Assembly (NCBI GenBank): GCA_958510875.1
Contig: OY294069.1
Span: forward strand, 2,294,001 to 2,358,000
Length of the DNA: 64,000 bases
DNA from: Endomychus coccineus
Lineage: Eukaryota; Arthropoda; Insecta; Coleoptera; Endomychidae
Direction: 5' to 3'
Part shown: piece after piece, positions 11,561 through 22,864 of the stretch
Layout: each line of letters begins with the position of its first letter
How positions within the stretch are numbered: the first letter of the stretch is position 1
Notes under the pieces: model-generated
What the model was told of the DNA's origin: nothing
The model's database searches: none
Seen by the model: only the letters and a program-made list of their open reading frames with translations
Translations under genes and position numbers: made by a program

Positions 11561-12663
11561 CAATGGACCCAATCAAGTGGTCTAAGTGCTCTGGACTTGT
11601 CCGCCCCCGTTTTCATTGATCAATTTTTTTCGCGCGCGTGTTTGTGTGTGCGTGGTAACTTAATGGATATCCAAAAATAGAATGGATCGTGATTAGGTTA
11701 CATTTTACTGATGACGGAAACCACAGGAACGCATTCACTGATTTCAATCGAACTGAGAAGAGTGATATCAACTATGGTTACTAATTGAATAAACTTTTTA
11801 CATGTAAATGCTATTATACTTTGTTTGAAATTAAATTAAATTGTTAGGGATGCGCTAGTTACATCAGAAAAACACTCTAAAATAAAATCACGATGATCGT
11901 GGAAAGCGATATTTAAAATAATATTCTCCCGAAATGGTTTGATCGATTATTGTTTCGATTGGATTGAAATACGGATTCGGAAGGGACGAACCAAATTAAC
12001 CGATATCGAAAGCACGTCCGGTTAATAAGCAGCGAAGGCGGCTTTACCGAATAAACATCGTTTTGTTAGAAGTTTTCGATTGAATACAGTTCCGCTGAAA
12101 TTGCCAAGCAGAGATGTAAAACGGAACAACACAAGTGGACAGTTCAATACAAAAAAGCAGACGCACAGATCAAAAAGGAAAGTTATTTCACGGTCGGGTA
12201 GACGTGGGGCAGCAGAGAACGGAGAAAAAAGAGAGAGAGAGAGAGACGAGACGAGAAGACGAGGTCGTAGCTGGCGTAACAATATGTCGCATGCAGGTGT
12301 CATTGTCGCTTCCTTCGGCGCTTACTTCCAGGAAGGTCAGTTATGCACTCTCTGTTCTACTACTTGGATGGTTCTGCACTAGGTGTCTAGTACGCTATGT
12401 TGTTGGACGTTGCGTCTGTCATTAATCGAGCATTTACGTTTCCAAGGAATTATAGTTGCTCTTTATGTTCATTTATCCATTAACCGGACCTGGTTTCAAC
12501 GTTCATTCATTATTAAACTCGAACCGACAGGAGATTCAAACAATTAGTACGATTGCGCTACGCTTGACATCGTAGGAATCAGCAAAAACTCGGTGGAAGA
12601 TTTCTATTCTGAGGACTCTGATTGTTTATTGCGAAAAAATATCAATTTTCTGCTACTACAAAT
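11561..12663. other. No gene recognised; short GA run
   Basis: Contains a GA microsatellite at about 12229-12246 inside overlapping open frames rich in Arg and Glu, a low-complexity effect rather than evidence of a gene. A short G/C-richer zone lies around 12100-12320. Confidence 0.45.
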
Positions 12664-12832
12664 TTGATTAATAATGATTCTTGAGCCAGGTATGAATTAT
12701 ATACAAATTCCCGGGAAATAGGTAACACTAACACACACTATTTTCATCTTTACGTACGTTTCGGTCTCACGACCATCATCAGAAGACCGAGTTAGAATGT
12801 TTCTTCTAATTCGATCTCCGTAGCATAGATCA
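12664..12832 (-). mobile_element. P2 Penelope-like 3' fragment carrying the H1 block
   Basis: On the minus strand a continuous frame runs from CYGDRIRRNILTR, a worn version of the GIY-YIG stretch CYVGQTRRNILTR seen at 16.6 kb, directly into SSDDGRETETYVK, the translation of the H1 hammerhead-like core, then to the block end with CCCGGGAATTTGTATATAATTC. Homologous H1 blocks lie at 26262-26470, 46084-46330 and 58185-58265. PLEs are known to carry hammerhead motifs in their terminal repeats, so the neighbourhood fits. Coding parts are relics. Confidence 0.7.
12746..12787 (-). ncRNA. Hammerhead-ribozyme-like motif H1, copy 1
   Basis: Minus strand. Helix I strands are GUCUU (12787-12783) and AAGAU (12750-12746), five pairs with one G-U. 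Between them lie the box CUGAUGA, one extra U, stem II GGUC/GACC with a GUGA loop, the box GAAA, a two-pair stem III (AC/GU with loop GUAC), and A as the base at the cleavage position (GUA). This order is that of a minimal type I hammerhead. The extra U between CUGAUGA and stem II departs from the canonical core, so activity is uncertain. Confidence 0.6.
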
Positions 12833-13195
12833 TATATTATTGAACGTGCCTTTGAGCCAGCAAAATTATAACAACCAAGTTGAGAGAGAAACTTCAGCAA
12901 AAAGCGTTGGATAATGGTTACGTTGAATATTTGATCAGAAATTTGATTTCCAAACAAAAAAGGAAATTGGAACGCAACCAACCAGTCAAATTAGAGCTAA
13001 TACCTTCAAATAGTTCAATAGTGTCACATCAATAATTAATAAATTCCATAATTTATTTTCTAAATTTGCAATACAACCAGTTTATAGATGTAAGAACAAG
13101 CTGAAAAACTGTTGAGGCAACACCTTCGACAAATCCGGGATTTACAAAATCGATTGTGAGTCGTCTTCGAAATGCTATATGAAAATATGTTCCAG
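12833..13195 (+). mobile_element. P2 Penelope-like fragment (RT C-terminus to GIY-YIG)
   Basis: Nucleotide match over about 330 bp with 16286-16670. It translates in pieces as EKLQQKALDNGYVEYLI, ISKQKRKLERN and DKSGIYKIDCESS. The first resembles the segment between RT and nuclease in PLEs; the last is the G-I-Y start of the GIY-YIG domain. Several stops interrupt it. It lies head to head with the minus-strand P2 piece at 12664-12832. Confidence 0.7.
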
Positions 13196-13199
13196 AGGA

Positions 13200-13490
13200 A
13201 TTGCACAAATTGGTACCGGCAATCTTCTAAGATCACGATAGAATAAGATCCAACGATTAACTGAAAGTTCCAGAATTCCCTAATTTTGTCAAATTTTCAA
13301 AGGGGTAAGTATGGAAAAATTGTGAATTTGGTCGTTCTCATCGATTCGGGCTTAACTGAATTATTATACATTTTTTTCATGAGGAATTCGATTCCAAGGT
13401 TACTTTTAACTTAAAGAACATCGTACCGAAATTCTGAAATCTTGTCATCTCCTAGTTTATGACGGCAATAAAAATATGTCCATTTTCATT
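13200..13490. repeat. Single diverged S314 monomer
   Basis: Carries the landmarks of the 314-bp satellite in order: AAATTGGTACC and CTTCTAAGATCACGATAG, then AAGGGGTAAGTATGG, TCATGAGGAATTCGATTCCA and TTCTGAAATCTTGTCATCTCC. Compare 3241-3960 and 29780-31110. One monomer only, not an array. Confidence 0.7.
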
Positions 13491-13497
13491 TGTGATT

Positions 13498-13625
13498 TAG
13501 TTTACCCTGATGATGGCTACTTAGTAGATGAGAGGCTCACCGTATTTTTAGTATATAAGAGTAATTATTTCTTATTTATAGTCCACAGTGTGAACTCTTT
13601 TATATTTTATTCACCGATTGTATAG
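13498..13625 (+). repeat. H2 block with damaged hammerhead-like core
   Basis: CTGATGA at 13507-13513 followed by TGGCTACTTAGTAG and then ATGAGAGG where intact copies have CCGAAAGG. The tail GTATTTTTAGTATATAAG, ATTATTTCTTATTTATAG and CCACAGTGTGAACTCTTTTA matches the other H2 blocks. The GAAA box is lost, so no ribozyme is expected. Confidence 0.6.
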
Positions 13626-15200
13626 TATTTCATGTTTCATAACATTTATACGTATTTTACTTAATTTTTTTTGACGTTTTTGTCACTGATGTTAATATTA
13701 TAAATAGAACAAACAAATCTATCTATTCATCTCTGAGTCACCCATTACTCCCCATTTTCAGAGAGTATTCATCCTTCCATGAAAGTGTTATACCTTCCTG
13801 AGTTTCTTCATTGCTTATGCTTATGATTATAGTCTTTCAAGTAGTACTTTGTATTGCTATATGGGAGAGGTCAGTTTCAGTATTTTGCTATCCGTAGAAC
13901 AATACCTCATAGCCCCAGCTATACATAAATATACGAGCCATTGAGTCTTACATAATATTTTTTGTTTGATAATTTGTTTTGGTAATTATCTACATCATAA
14001 GAGTTTTCATCATATACGAAGAAGCGTATGATTCACAATTCTTTACTCAAGGTTTCCACAATGAGACCAGCTTATGTAAACAATTATCGAAGGATTACGA
14101 AGAATTTAAGGTGAAATTTGCGTCACGGAGCCAAACAATCGTCATAATCTTGTTTTGCGTTCTTACCGGTCTCGAATAATGCATATTTGTCAAAATATCG
14201 ATAAATCTAAACTGAATTCAGAGAGTTACTATAGAACGTAAGTCTTCCGCAGGTAGTTCTCATGGATATCTGATGTATCCCAGGTGAGTAGCCTGGCGCC
14301 TCCTTTGATTTACTGCTGACATCCGGAAACGTCCCCAGTCGTGGTTTATGTGGTCGCAGAGGGGGCCACCGACAATGTCAATCTTCCTTTGCAGATTTAT
14401 TCGCTACGGCAGTCCCGTTTCTGTCACTCTTACGAAAAGTTTTTTTCTCCCATTTCGAACGGACATTTGAATTTTTTTGCAGTTTGAAAGGACACTGGAG
14501 AATTTTCAAATCTAGAGTGATTACTTCTGGAATATTTATGGGCTGGCAAAAAGGAAACACGTTATTTTCGTCTGGGGAAAATTTCTTTTCTCGATTATAG
14601 TAGAGGGTAGTATTCTACGTTTGTGAGGGACGTGTTGAAAATTATCATCAATGAAAACTGTAATTGAATGTGTATAATTTTTGCAACATTCAACATTCAA
14701 GTTGAAAGAATTCACAATGAGAATAATAATAAGGATCGAAATGCTTAACGTGATAATATTATACAAAAATCGACGATACTCTGTAGAAATTTATCATTAT
14801 GATTAAATGAAAGAATAAATGCTTTGATTTTATACCACTTTTAATAATAACATCAAAACGTTGTTGTAGTTTCAACATCGAGTGCCATTATCAAAATACA
14901 AAATTATGAAGTAAGCAATAAACTTTTCAAGTTTAAATAGAAACGTGCTGTTTCACTATTTACAAATACCCCAATCTCTGAGTCGATAAGCATTCTGAAG
15001 AAATGGCTTTCAAATATCAATAACTCCGACAGAAACTGCACAGAATACGTGATCCTTACATCTTTATGTATGGAGCAAAATTATTTCACTTTTAACAAGA
15101 ATTACTAGAAACAAACAAGCGGATATATTATTTCTAAGCGAAGTTGAAAATTCCTTAAAATCAAAATTGAAACAAATTCTAAAAGTTTGGTATAGATAGA
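13626..15200. other. No gene; includes a repeat shared with 53.2 kb
   Basis: At about 14780-14890 TATCATTATGATTAAA and TTTTATACCACTTTTAATAA then CAAAACGTT recur at 53215-53320, so a dispersed repeat of about 110 bp lies here. Its minus strand reads GATAATGGCACTCGATGTTG followed by AAACTACAAC, loosely like the hammerhead cores elsewhere. The rest holds nothing recognised. Confidence 0.5.
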
Positions 15201-15209
15201 TAGTTAAGA

Positions 15210-16284
15210 TCATTTTATTCATGTCATGTACATAATATGTTTATACACGTCCTCATACAATCATCATAAGATCACAATCTCAAATTTTAAAACAGTAGTA
15301 TAATAAACTGTGAAATTTAAAAACTTATCTTAAAAAAATCCTCTGTGGTATAAAGTATTATTTAAAAGAATATTTTAACAGAGTTCTTGAATTCTTTCAA
15401 TGATAATTGTCTAATAGTATCGGGCAACTTATTAAAATATTGAAACGCTAAATATTTTGGGTCGTTGTGAGTTTTTTTAAGTGTAAGAAAATCTGTACAA
15501 ATATTTCTCTTATTACGAGTATTGTAATCATCAAAATCCTTACTCAAGGAGTACTTATCTCTGCAATTATGTGCATACTTCAGACATTCATATACATACA
15601 GATATAACTGAGATAATGTTCTCAAAACAAAAATACCTATACTCAATTTTGTCATAAATGTATCTGCATGAACATTCCAAGTAAGTCTATCATCTATATG
15701 TACACCTAAAATTTTTGTATGTTTATCAAAACTATTTGTTGCCTTTTGGGAAAAGAGTATTTTTACCGTTTTGTTCTCATTCAGACAAAGACCATTTCCC
15801 GAAAACCATTCCAGGGCTTTATTCATACTTATTCTACCCTGTTCCTCCACATAACCTAGATCCTTTCCAGAATTGACACATCAGCAAATAGTACAGTGTA
15901 CTTGAATGGAAAGTATTCCGACAAGTCATTAATAAAAATTAAAAATAATAAAGGTCCCTATACGTATTCTTGGGGTACACCGATCGTAAGTAATTCCTTT
16001 TCAGACCATCTGCCATCCATACACACTGTTTGATGACGATTTGTTGCAAACGACTCAATAATATTGACACTAACAATATCAAATTTATATTTTTCAAGTT
16101 TTTCGGAAGGTATAGCATGGACAACATAGTCAAATGCCTTGATATTAGCATTATAAAAGGTGGTAATCACTTGAATTTCGACATATGCAGAAAATCCACT
16201 CAAACAAATAGATATACCCCAGCAGATTAAGCTACACCATTTTGATATAGAATAGCTCCATTTAATAGACTTGTACATAAATTA
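15210..16284 (-). mobile_element. Jockey-like non-LTR pol, palm to C-terminus
   Basis: Minus strand. The upstream open frame (16278-15958) includes KAFDYVVHAIPSEKLEKYKFD and TIGVPQE, RT blocks around the first catalytic Asp and the VPQG turn. After a stop, GPLLFLIFINDLSEYF continues and the YADD box reads FADVS. The downstream frame (15850-15362) contains LNENKTVKILFSQK, TKILGVHIDDRLTWN and a C-terminal stretch ending KYLAFQYFNKLPDTIRQLS. The 3' side reaches a tail with TGAATAAAATGAT near 15210. The loss of the second catalytic Asp confirms a dead copy. Confidence 0.85.
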
Positions 16285-16285
16285 T

Positions 16286-16670
16286 TGAGTGTCCCTTTGA
16301 GCCGGCAAAATTATAACAACGAAGTTGAGAAACTTCAGCAAATAGCGTTGGACAATGATTACATCAAATCTTTGATCAATAATTTAATTTCTTAACGACT
16401 AATCTAATTGGAGCCGTTACCTTCAAATACTTCAATGAAATTCAAAAGGATCATGTATCATCCTTCAGTACTTAATAAATTCCATAATATTTTTCTAAAT
16501 TTGCAATACAACCACCTTATAGATGTAAGAATAAGCTGAAAACTCTTCAGGCAACACCTTTGATACATTTTCTGACTTCGACAAATCCGGGATTTACAAA
16601 ATCGATTGTGAGTCATGCTCAAATGCTATGTCGGTCAAACTAGAAGAAACATTTTAACTTGACAGTTGAG
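16286..16670 (+). mobile_element. P2 Penelope-like fragment with GIY-YIG start
   Basis: Matches 12833-13195. Near 16590 it reads DKSGIYKIDCESCSN and, one frame over, YVGQTRRNILT: the two halves of the GIY-YIG signature separated by a small indel. Upstream EKLQQIALDNDYIKSLINN corresponds to the RT C-terminal region. It starts directly after the minus-strand Jockey-like copy. Confidence 0.72.
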
Positions 16671-16904
16671 TGAATTTTCATTCATTCAATATTTTTTCAT
16701 CTTTTTATTTTCTTCTACAGACCTGTGCACAGATACTTAGAGTCCTTAGCAGGGTGGTATTTATGTAGTATATGTAACTTTATTACTGTATATCAGTGAA
16801 TCTTATACCTCCATAAGCATTATTATATTGTTATTATCTCCAGTTGAGGGTAATCTCTTAAATACCTTATTAATTCCAAGCAGTATTCAAACGAGCATAT
16901 TACT

Positions 16905-17020
16905 ATATCTAATTTAGTATACTCTGATGATGGCTACTTGGTAGCCTGAAGGTTCTCAGTACTTGAGAGTATTTTTAGTGGATAAGCATTATTATTTCTC
17001 ATTTATGATAATAATACACA
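16905..17020 (+). repeat. H2 block with near-intact hammerhead-like core
   Basis: CTGATGA at 16924-16930, then a U, stem II GGCTAC/GTAGCC with a TTG loop (16932-16946), then TGAAGG where 31.3 kb has GAAAGG. The block continues GTATTTTTAGTGGATAAG and ATTATTTCTCATTTAT. The shift in the GAAA box probably inactivates any fold. Confidence 0.6.
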
Positions 17021-17930
17021 CTTATCATTGATATTTCATTCGAATTTGTAAAATCGGAATGGTGCTAAGCATTCTTGAAGTAGAATTTAAATACACGATA
17101 TAATACAATGTTAACACTGTTAACTTAGTTCACCCTTTTCCGACTTGATGATTACAGTATATCATACACAGTTGATACCGATCTCTAAATACGTTTTGAC
17201 GTATCGTCTTGTTGAATAGCGTATCATAAGTGGTTATTTTCTCCCCCATCATCCCTCTATTACGTAACAATTTAACGGATGTTTGCCGTGTAGATTAAGA
17301 TAAAACCCGGCGGAATATATAATAACACATAATAACATCGTATAAGGCCCAATGTAAACGGGGGCATAATTCAGATCGTATCGCAACAATGTTATGAGCA
17401 TTAACTTATTCAGTAATTCGCTTTGATAAAACACATCGTAGGGTGTTATTACATTAGAAGGATTCAGCAGTATGTTTGACGTTGGTATCAATAGATTAAT
17501 AATGAATCTTACATCCGATACTTAGTGTTAAACCACCCAAAATGGAACAGGTTTATCAGAATTTTATACAGAAATCCACATCGGAATTGGTATAATATTG
17601 TAAATATTGAATAAGAAAAGCTGATGAGCCGTTCTGATGATGAGAAGTTCGAAACGGTGCTTTCGCACATGGTAGAGAACAGTATAACGTTCGATTCGAT
17701 TATTGCCCATCTGAATTGGAGTTTAATAGCACACATAGTCGGAAAATTGGTGAATCTTGCCAAATAATCACGAAACCATCTATATTTCGATCATGAGCAT
17801 CGGAAATGAATGAGAGAAGAGTATTTTGAGGAAAAAATTCGTCAATGAGTCGACACATAATGATGCGTCATTGTTACGTTTCGCTGATGAATGTTTAAAT
17901 TGTCAAAACGAGCTTCACGACAGCTCTAGA
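17021..17930. other. No gene recognised
   Basis: No domain found. On the plus strand near 17634 TTCTGATGATGAGAAGTTCG followed by AAACGGTGC has the CUGAUGA...GAAAC order of a hammerhead core with a weak three-pair stem II; stem III does not close convincingly. Confidence 0.4.
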
Positions 17931-17934
17931 TGAT

Positions 17935-18490
17935 ATTATGTACGTACAAATTCTGTATGAACACACAGGAGATAGGCATTCGAATTCGAATTGAAGGTTT
18001 GGAAGTTATAGGCTGAGGGAAAGATCTCCCTAGGTAAACTGTTTCACAATTTTGCTGTTCGATAGAAAAATTAAGTATGGTAGGAAGAAATTCGACAGGT
18101 CTCGATGCTGACAATGAAGGGGTAACTAGTTTGACCTCATCTAGTCGGTCTATCTGAAATCTCTCTTATTGGAATAACAGACGAGATTTCTGATAAACAT
18201 CGATCATGGAAATATCTACAGAAAAGGGAGAGATCTCCCACTCTTTTCGAGGTTCTAGAGAGGTGAATGTACTCGTAAGTGACGAATAGCTCTCTTCTGG
18301 ATAGCATTCAAGAGCTTCAGCGTATACCGAATTTGTGCTTTGTAGATTATGAGGAACTGCTGAGATGTTAAGTAGCTCTCGCCACGGGATGGAAAATCAG
18401 GTTTTTGTGGAGCGGTTTTCGCAATGGACCTCACATGATCGTCCCATGAGATATACTTGTCGAATGGTGTTTGATAGTCTACAATGAGAT
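17935..18490 (-). mobile_element. Family A non-LTR, C-terminal segment
   Basis: Minus-strand pieces read SWDDHVRSIAKTAPQKPDF, QQFLIIYKAQIRYTLKLLN, AIQKRAIRHLRVHS and, near the end, SNFFLPYLIFLSNSKIV and LPNLQFEFECLSP. This is the segment after the RT palm in insect CR1/Jockey-type pols, including the KAQIRP and LDAIQKRAIR landmarks. Many frameshifts. The tail landmark GGTTTGGAAGTTATAGGC (rc) recurs in the other family A copies. Confidence 0.75.
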
Positions 18491-19990
18491 CTGAACTGCT
18501 AATTCAAATAATAATAAATTCTCACTATCCTCTTTGTTCTGTTAAATGTCATTTAGAATATCAATTTTGACGTTTGACGTGTTGAAATCTAATCGAACAT
18601 TGGAGGCGTTTTATATTTACACAGTAGCCCCAATATTTTAACTCTCTAGACTTTATATGGCATTTGCTCAATGTGGGGAAATTTCAAATATGGGGTCAAC
18701 AGAGTGAAATATCTGACCCATTGTGTAAAACAGATCGTATCACCATTTCTTTTTTTGAACCTCCCGTTCAATCGATGTTAGGCTTTTCCTCGGGCCAAAA
18801 AAATCTACGCAGCAGTTTTAAAGTCTTGCAGTAAGACGAAGACCCAAGAAAAAAACCAAAGGCCCATATGCAAGACCAAGATCTATATATCATATTATCA
18901 GTTAGTAGCAGCAGTCTTTTATATTGCTGTTGATACATATTAGGTTTCTAGAGGATATTATACATACTGAATTATTTATGATAGTTCTATATATGTCAAA
19001 CTTTCCCGAATATGAAAATGAATCCGAATAAATATTTAAAATGAATAAGTTATGGTTTTTTATGAATTACTTATTCTTCGCATCTGGGAAATGAATTTTC
19101 AATCCGACACTGACTTGTGGATACCCGAAACTGTGGCACATTTTGACACATTTGTCAGCGCCTGCTCTAGTTTTAAATTAGATGATTCATGGAAATTCTC
19201 CTTATTAAGCTCAATGTCAAAGAACAGATGATATTAATAAGAAAATAATGATAGAATGATTAGTATGCAAAAAGTGCAATTTTTCAAACAATGAGGCGAA
19301 AAAAAGAGTTATTGGATCTTGCATATATTGGCACTGTTGTGATTGTCTCACGATATCTATACGATAAAAGTCCCATATCATAATTACAAAACAAGGGATA
19401 GTTAAATAACCATCATAAACTGGTTTAAATTAAACGCCCGGTAATAAATTCGAAGTATGTTTATGTCACGATGAATTGTGGCGCAGCGTCGACAAAAATT
19501 AATAGTTCATGTTTGTCACTCGGCTGTCATAAAAGTTATGGTCTATAAATCAGAATTTAAGTGAGTCTGCGAAGCAGATCGAAAACTGATAGCATTGAGA
19601 AGAAATTCTTAATAACTGACATTTTCCAAGAAGGTATTGTAACCACTAATGGATTTATCTGTTGAAATTTTGATTATGGATATTATATTACCCTTGTACA
19701 TTGTTTTAATGACTTGTAGGGTACCCCTGTTTCTTTATTTATTCCTTTCCGATTTTCTACCTGGGAGGGTATTCATCGGTCTTCATTTCCTCTTACTTTC
19801 AGCGAGATTTGGAAGTTTATGGCCAATTGCTCGAAATGAGCTGAATTTAGTCACGAATAATGCTTTATTCTTCGATTCATAAATTGACTTTCCATAATTC
19901 ATCGCATAATGACGAGGAGTGAACAATCTAAAATTCTGCTGAACGGCTTACAAAACAAGTTACTAGTAATAATTCTTAATAAATGTTGAT
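18491..19990. other. No gene recognised
   Basis: A 77-residue hydrophobic open stretch at 19649-19882 shows no motif I know and is probably chance. No RNA gene or array seen. Confidence 0.5.
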
Positions 19991-19994
19991 TTTT

Positions 19995-20330
19995 TTTCCA
20001 TACTACACGAGAGGAAAACCTATAATGTTCGAAGAATATCGTATGTGCCAGTGGTGGAATGCATCCGAATTTTTCTTAAAGGTTTGGAGGTTATAGGCAT
20101 AAGGAAAGAGTTCACTGGTCGAAAGAAGTTCGGCAAATCTCGACATTGACAGATCGTTGATATGGAGCAGTAACAAAGTTAGTGTCAAAACAGATCCCTG
20201 TGGAACACCAATGTTGATAGCCATTGTATCAGAGAATAGTAAGCGACAAAGTTGAGGCGGCAAACTATATGTCAAAAGTTTCCCAAAGCGGCTTTGATTT
20301 CAGACTCGGTCAAACGCTTTGGAGATATAC
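19995..20330 (-). mobile_element. Family A non-LTR, internally deleted copy
   Basis: Minus strand: RT block INIGVPQGSVLTLTLLLLHI is followed within about 30 codons by FPYAYNLQTFKKNSDAFHHW, the extreme C-terminus of family A. The YADD box, thumb and following region are missing, so an internal deletion joined palm to tail. The 3' end AAGAAGAT-type motif and TATAGGTTTTCCTCTCGTGTAG (shared with 25.5 kb and 22.9 kb) marks the element end. Confidence 0.75.
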
Positions 20331-20479
20331 AATTTCTCAATTATTTTAAAAGTAGAACAAAATGGATACAAAATGGAGTGACAATGATACACTGAACAGC
20401 AAAGCAATGAACAATTTTTCTAAACATAACGAGTTAAGTATCGTGTATTCTCATTCAGTTGAAAATTCAAGACCGTTAT

Positions 20480-21130
20480 TTTATCTATTCGATTCGGTTC
20501 AACTTCTCAAATGTATAAGGAATAATTGCTTCCGTTGACAAGCCAATTATCAAAATTCAATTTGACAGTTGATATAAAAAGCAAAAAACTAATTGATTCA
20601 ATAACGAATTCATCAATTAACTGCGTAATCAAATCTATAGAATCACCAACTCCAAAAATTTTTTCAATAGACAACGAATCCCTGTCCAAATTATAATCTT
20701 CCTGTCAAACATAATGTAGTGCATCACATTTCTACCTCAGGCCTTTCACCTTTTTCTAAACCAAAATAGATCCCTCTAAATTCAAAACTGCAAAAGAGGA
20801 ATTTCAATTTACGGTGTCCCAGGGGATTTGTCAATCAGCTTCTTCTCCAATCTCATTACCACTGCACATGGTTCCAAAACGAGACTCAAAAGATTGTCGA
20901 CCTTGTGGTGATTACCTCGTTTAAATGCAGTTTCAATTCCTGACCGATAGCCAGTTCCTAACTTCCAAAATTTTTACATGAATTCAGACAATTGCACCAT
21001 TTTTTTCAAAATTAGATATCATTCGTGCATACCATCAAATACCGGTAGCACCGGAAGATGCTTATGAAACTGCAATCAGAACCCCGTTTGGTCTCTTCAC
21101 TTTTAATAGAATGCCTTTCGGAATGCTGGA
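20480..21130 (+). mobile_element. Ty3/Gypsy LTR retrotransposon pol fragment
   Basis: Plus-strand frames give FNLTVDIKSKKLIDSITNSS (link after the protease), then KAAKEEF-like KTAKEEFQF, PLHMVPKRDSKDCRPCGDY and [20 protein letters not shown] followed by [14 protein letters not shown]. The KLD box and RMPFG block are hallmarks of Gypsy-type RT. Several frameshifts and stops break it, and it ends before the YxDD box; no LTR was recognised nearby. It is the only LTR-element piece I see in the window. Confidence 0.82.
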
Positions 21131-22075
21131 CAAACGATTTGAAATTGATAAAATCACTACACGGATGACTAGCTGCATTTGTGATGTCACGGTAGGCCTT
21201 GTACTATAGAGCGAATTGGCTGAGCATGGCCAGCATCAGGGAAACCCCCGGAATACTGTTCTCTCGTTTGTTCAACACCTAGGGTTACTGAACCGGTAGA
21301 AACACGTTGAAGATGTGCCCCCTATAGAGGGGGTAGAAGGGTCCTAATCTGGACTGAGTTAAGAATCCGGAACTACACTTATACGAGATATTTGATAAGG
21401 ACTTTCTCCTGTATGATAGTCTGGGATTGATCATTCCTATGAAATATAATTTATCATGAAGCTATATCTTCAAAGAGGAAATAGGCAAACAATGTAAGTT
21501 TTCTTGACGTCTAGATATAATCAATATCCTACTATTTGATCTAATCCGGATCTGCATAAATTTCAATTCTCCCAAATGCAATAATAATGAAAAAAAAAGA
21601 ATCGAGAAGTTTTTGTAATAGTCACAGTCGAAGTTGGATGAGACCGTCGTTCCCATCTTTATTAATTACATTAACTCGATTAGTCACGAGTGTGGAGCTT
21701 TTAATAAAGTTAATATCCCGCTTACCGAGAAAAGTGATATAAAAATGAGTGATAGCACGAAGTGGTGCATTCTAGGAAGAGAGTATCGTACCGTAAATTC
21801 GCTAACTGCTGTATAATAACCGTGTATAATAAATGTACATAGTGTGACTCGACAAGTGATAATTGCGAAGCTTCACATAAACCTACAGCATTGCCTCGTC
21901 TCTTCCTGGAAAACTGTCATTAAATATTGATTCAGTCCGTCTCTTGATCTTGACGATCTATAATATATAATTTACACAGTAATTTACAGAATTCTTTCTT
22001 GATTAATACGATTCGTTACATGAAGGCCGAGCTTCATCATGTAAACGTCGAATTTGTTTTAGTACTGATTCAAGT
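21131..22075. other. No gene recognised
   Basis: Short open frames only. No domain, RNA gene or terminal repeat was recognised. Confidence 0.45.
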
Positions 22076-22079
22076 AACA

Positions 22080-22410
22080 ACTGATCCTGGAATGATCAAA
22101 AATGTAATAATCACAGTCACAATTGCAAAATTGCATGTGTTGCGCTACGAATTGGTTCGTCATCCACCATATTCTTCAGATTTGGCCCCTTGCGATTTTA
22201 TCCATTTCCAAACTCGGTTCGGCGGAAGGAGATTTGGCTCCAACGATGAGGTCTTCGCTGAAACAAACGCATATTTAGAAGGAATGCCGAAATCGTATTA
22301 TTTGGAAGGGATCGAAAAATTTCGGAAGAAGGGTATTGGGCTACAAGAAAATTATGTTGAGAAATAAATTTTGAGCAAATAAATCATTTCTTGTTTCATT
22401 TTTCAAGAAC
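22080..22410 (+). pseudogene. Mariner transposase, C-terminal fragment
   Basis: Contains LRYELVRHPPYSSDLAPCDF, the mariner segment holding the third catalytic Asp of the DD34D triad, followed by FGSNDEVFAETNAYLEGMPK and SYYLEGIEKF ending at QENYVEK and a stop. Mariner transposases cut and paste at TA sites. A one- to two-base change inside the W-K/RRW region reads KKGIGLQENY instead of the usual HRWTKCI-like text, and the N-terminal two-thirds is missing. A second remnant of the same 3' end lies at 33187-33345. Confidence 0.85.
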
Positions 22411-22589
22411 TGTTCACCTTTCCTTCGTACTTATCTCCATGATACCAATCTGTGAACAAGCCTGTAATCAACCCACTCAAATCCTCTGTGATATTGTTCT
22501 CCGGATAGACGGTTTCCGCCTACATAGATTTTTATACATCCTTGTTCACACGACCCTTCTAATCTTTCTAATACTTTTTTGAGATTTAT

Positions 22590-22720
22590 GTTTCCATTAA
22601 ACTCCATTGCATGAACCAGTTAGCCAACATCTTCCGTCCTCCTAATTGATTCCAGAGACCCTCAATGGGACTCAGATTCAGACTTATTGTAGGCTATTCG
22701 ATACGTTCAATACTGGTGTT
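22590..22720 (-). pseudogene. Tc1-like transposase fragment 1
   Basis: Minus strand reads PTISLNLSPIEGLWNQLGGR after a stop in place of the usual Trp. It aligns with the WPARSPDLNPIEHLWDQLGRR block of Tc1-like transposases, which holds a catalytic Asp (here changed to Asn). A short relic with no ends visible. A sister fragment is at 23770-23945. Confidence 0.65.
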
Positions 22721-22864
22721 GCTGCAATATAAACATTTCTATCAACATTGATTATAAATAATATTGTATTGAAACTTCGATATATGAAGCATTTCAGTAT
22801 GAGCAAATAATCTTGCTCCTTACGTTCTCTAGGTTCTGAAAACAGCAAACTTGTATTTTATTAC

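Noticed and set aside
12022..12425. Overlapping open frames of about 100 codons on both strands, Arg/Glu-rich
   Set aside because: They follow from the GA microsatellite and a locally higher GC content; no domain, no plausible splice or start context.
17509..17763. 84-codon minus-strand open frame
   Set aside because: No recognisable motif; hydrophobic bias of AT-rich DNA explains it.
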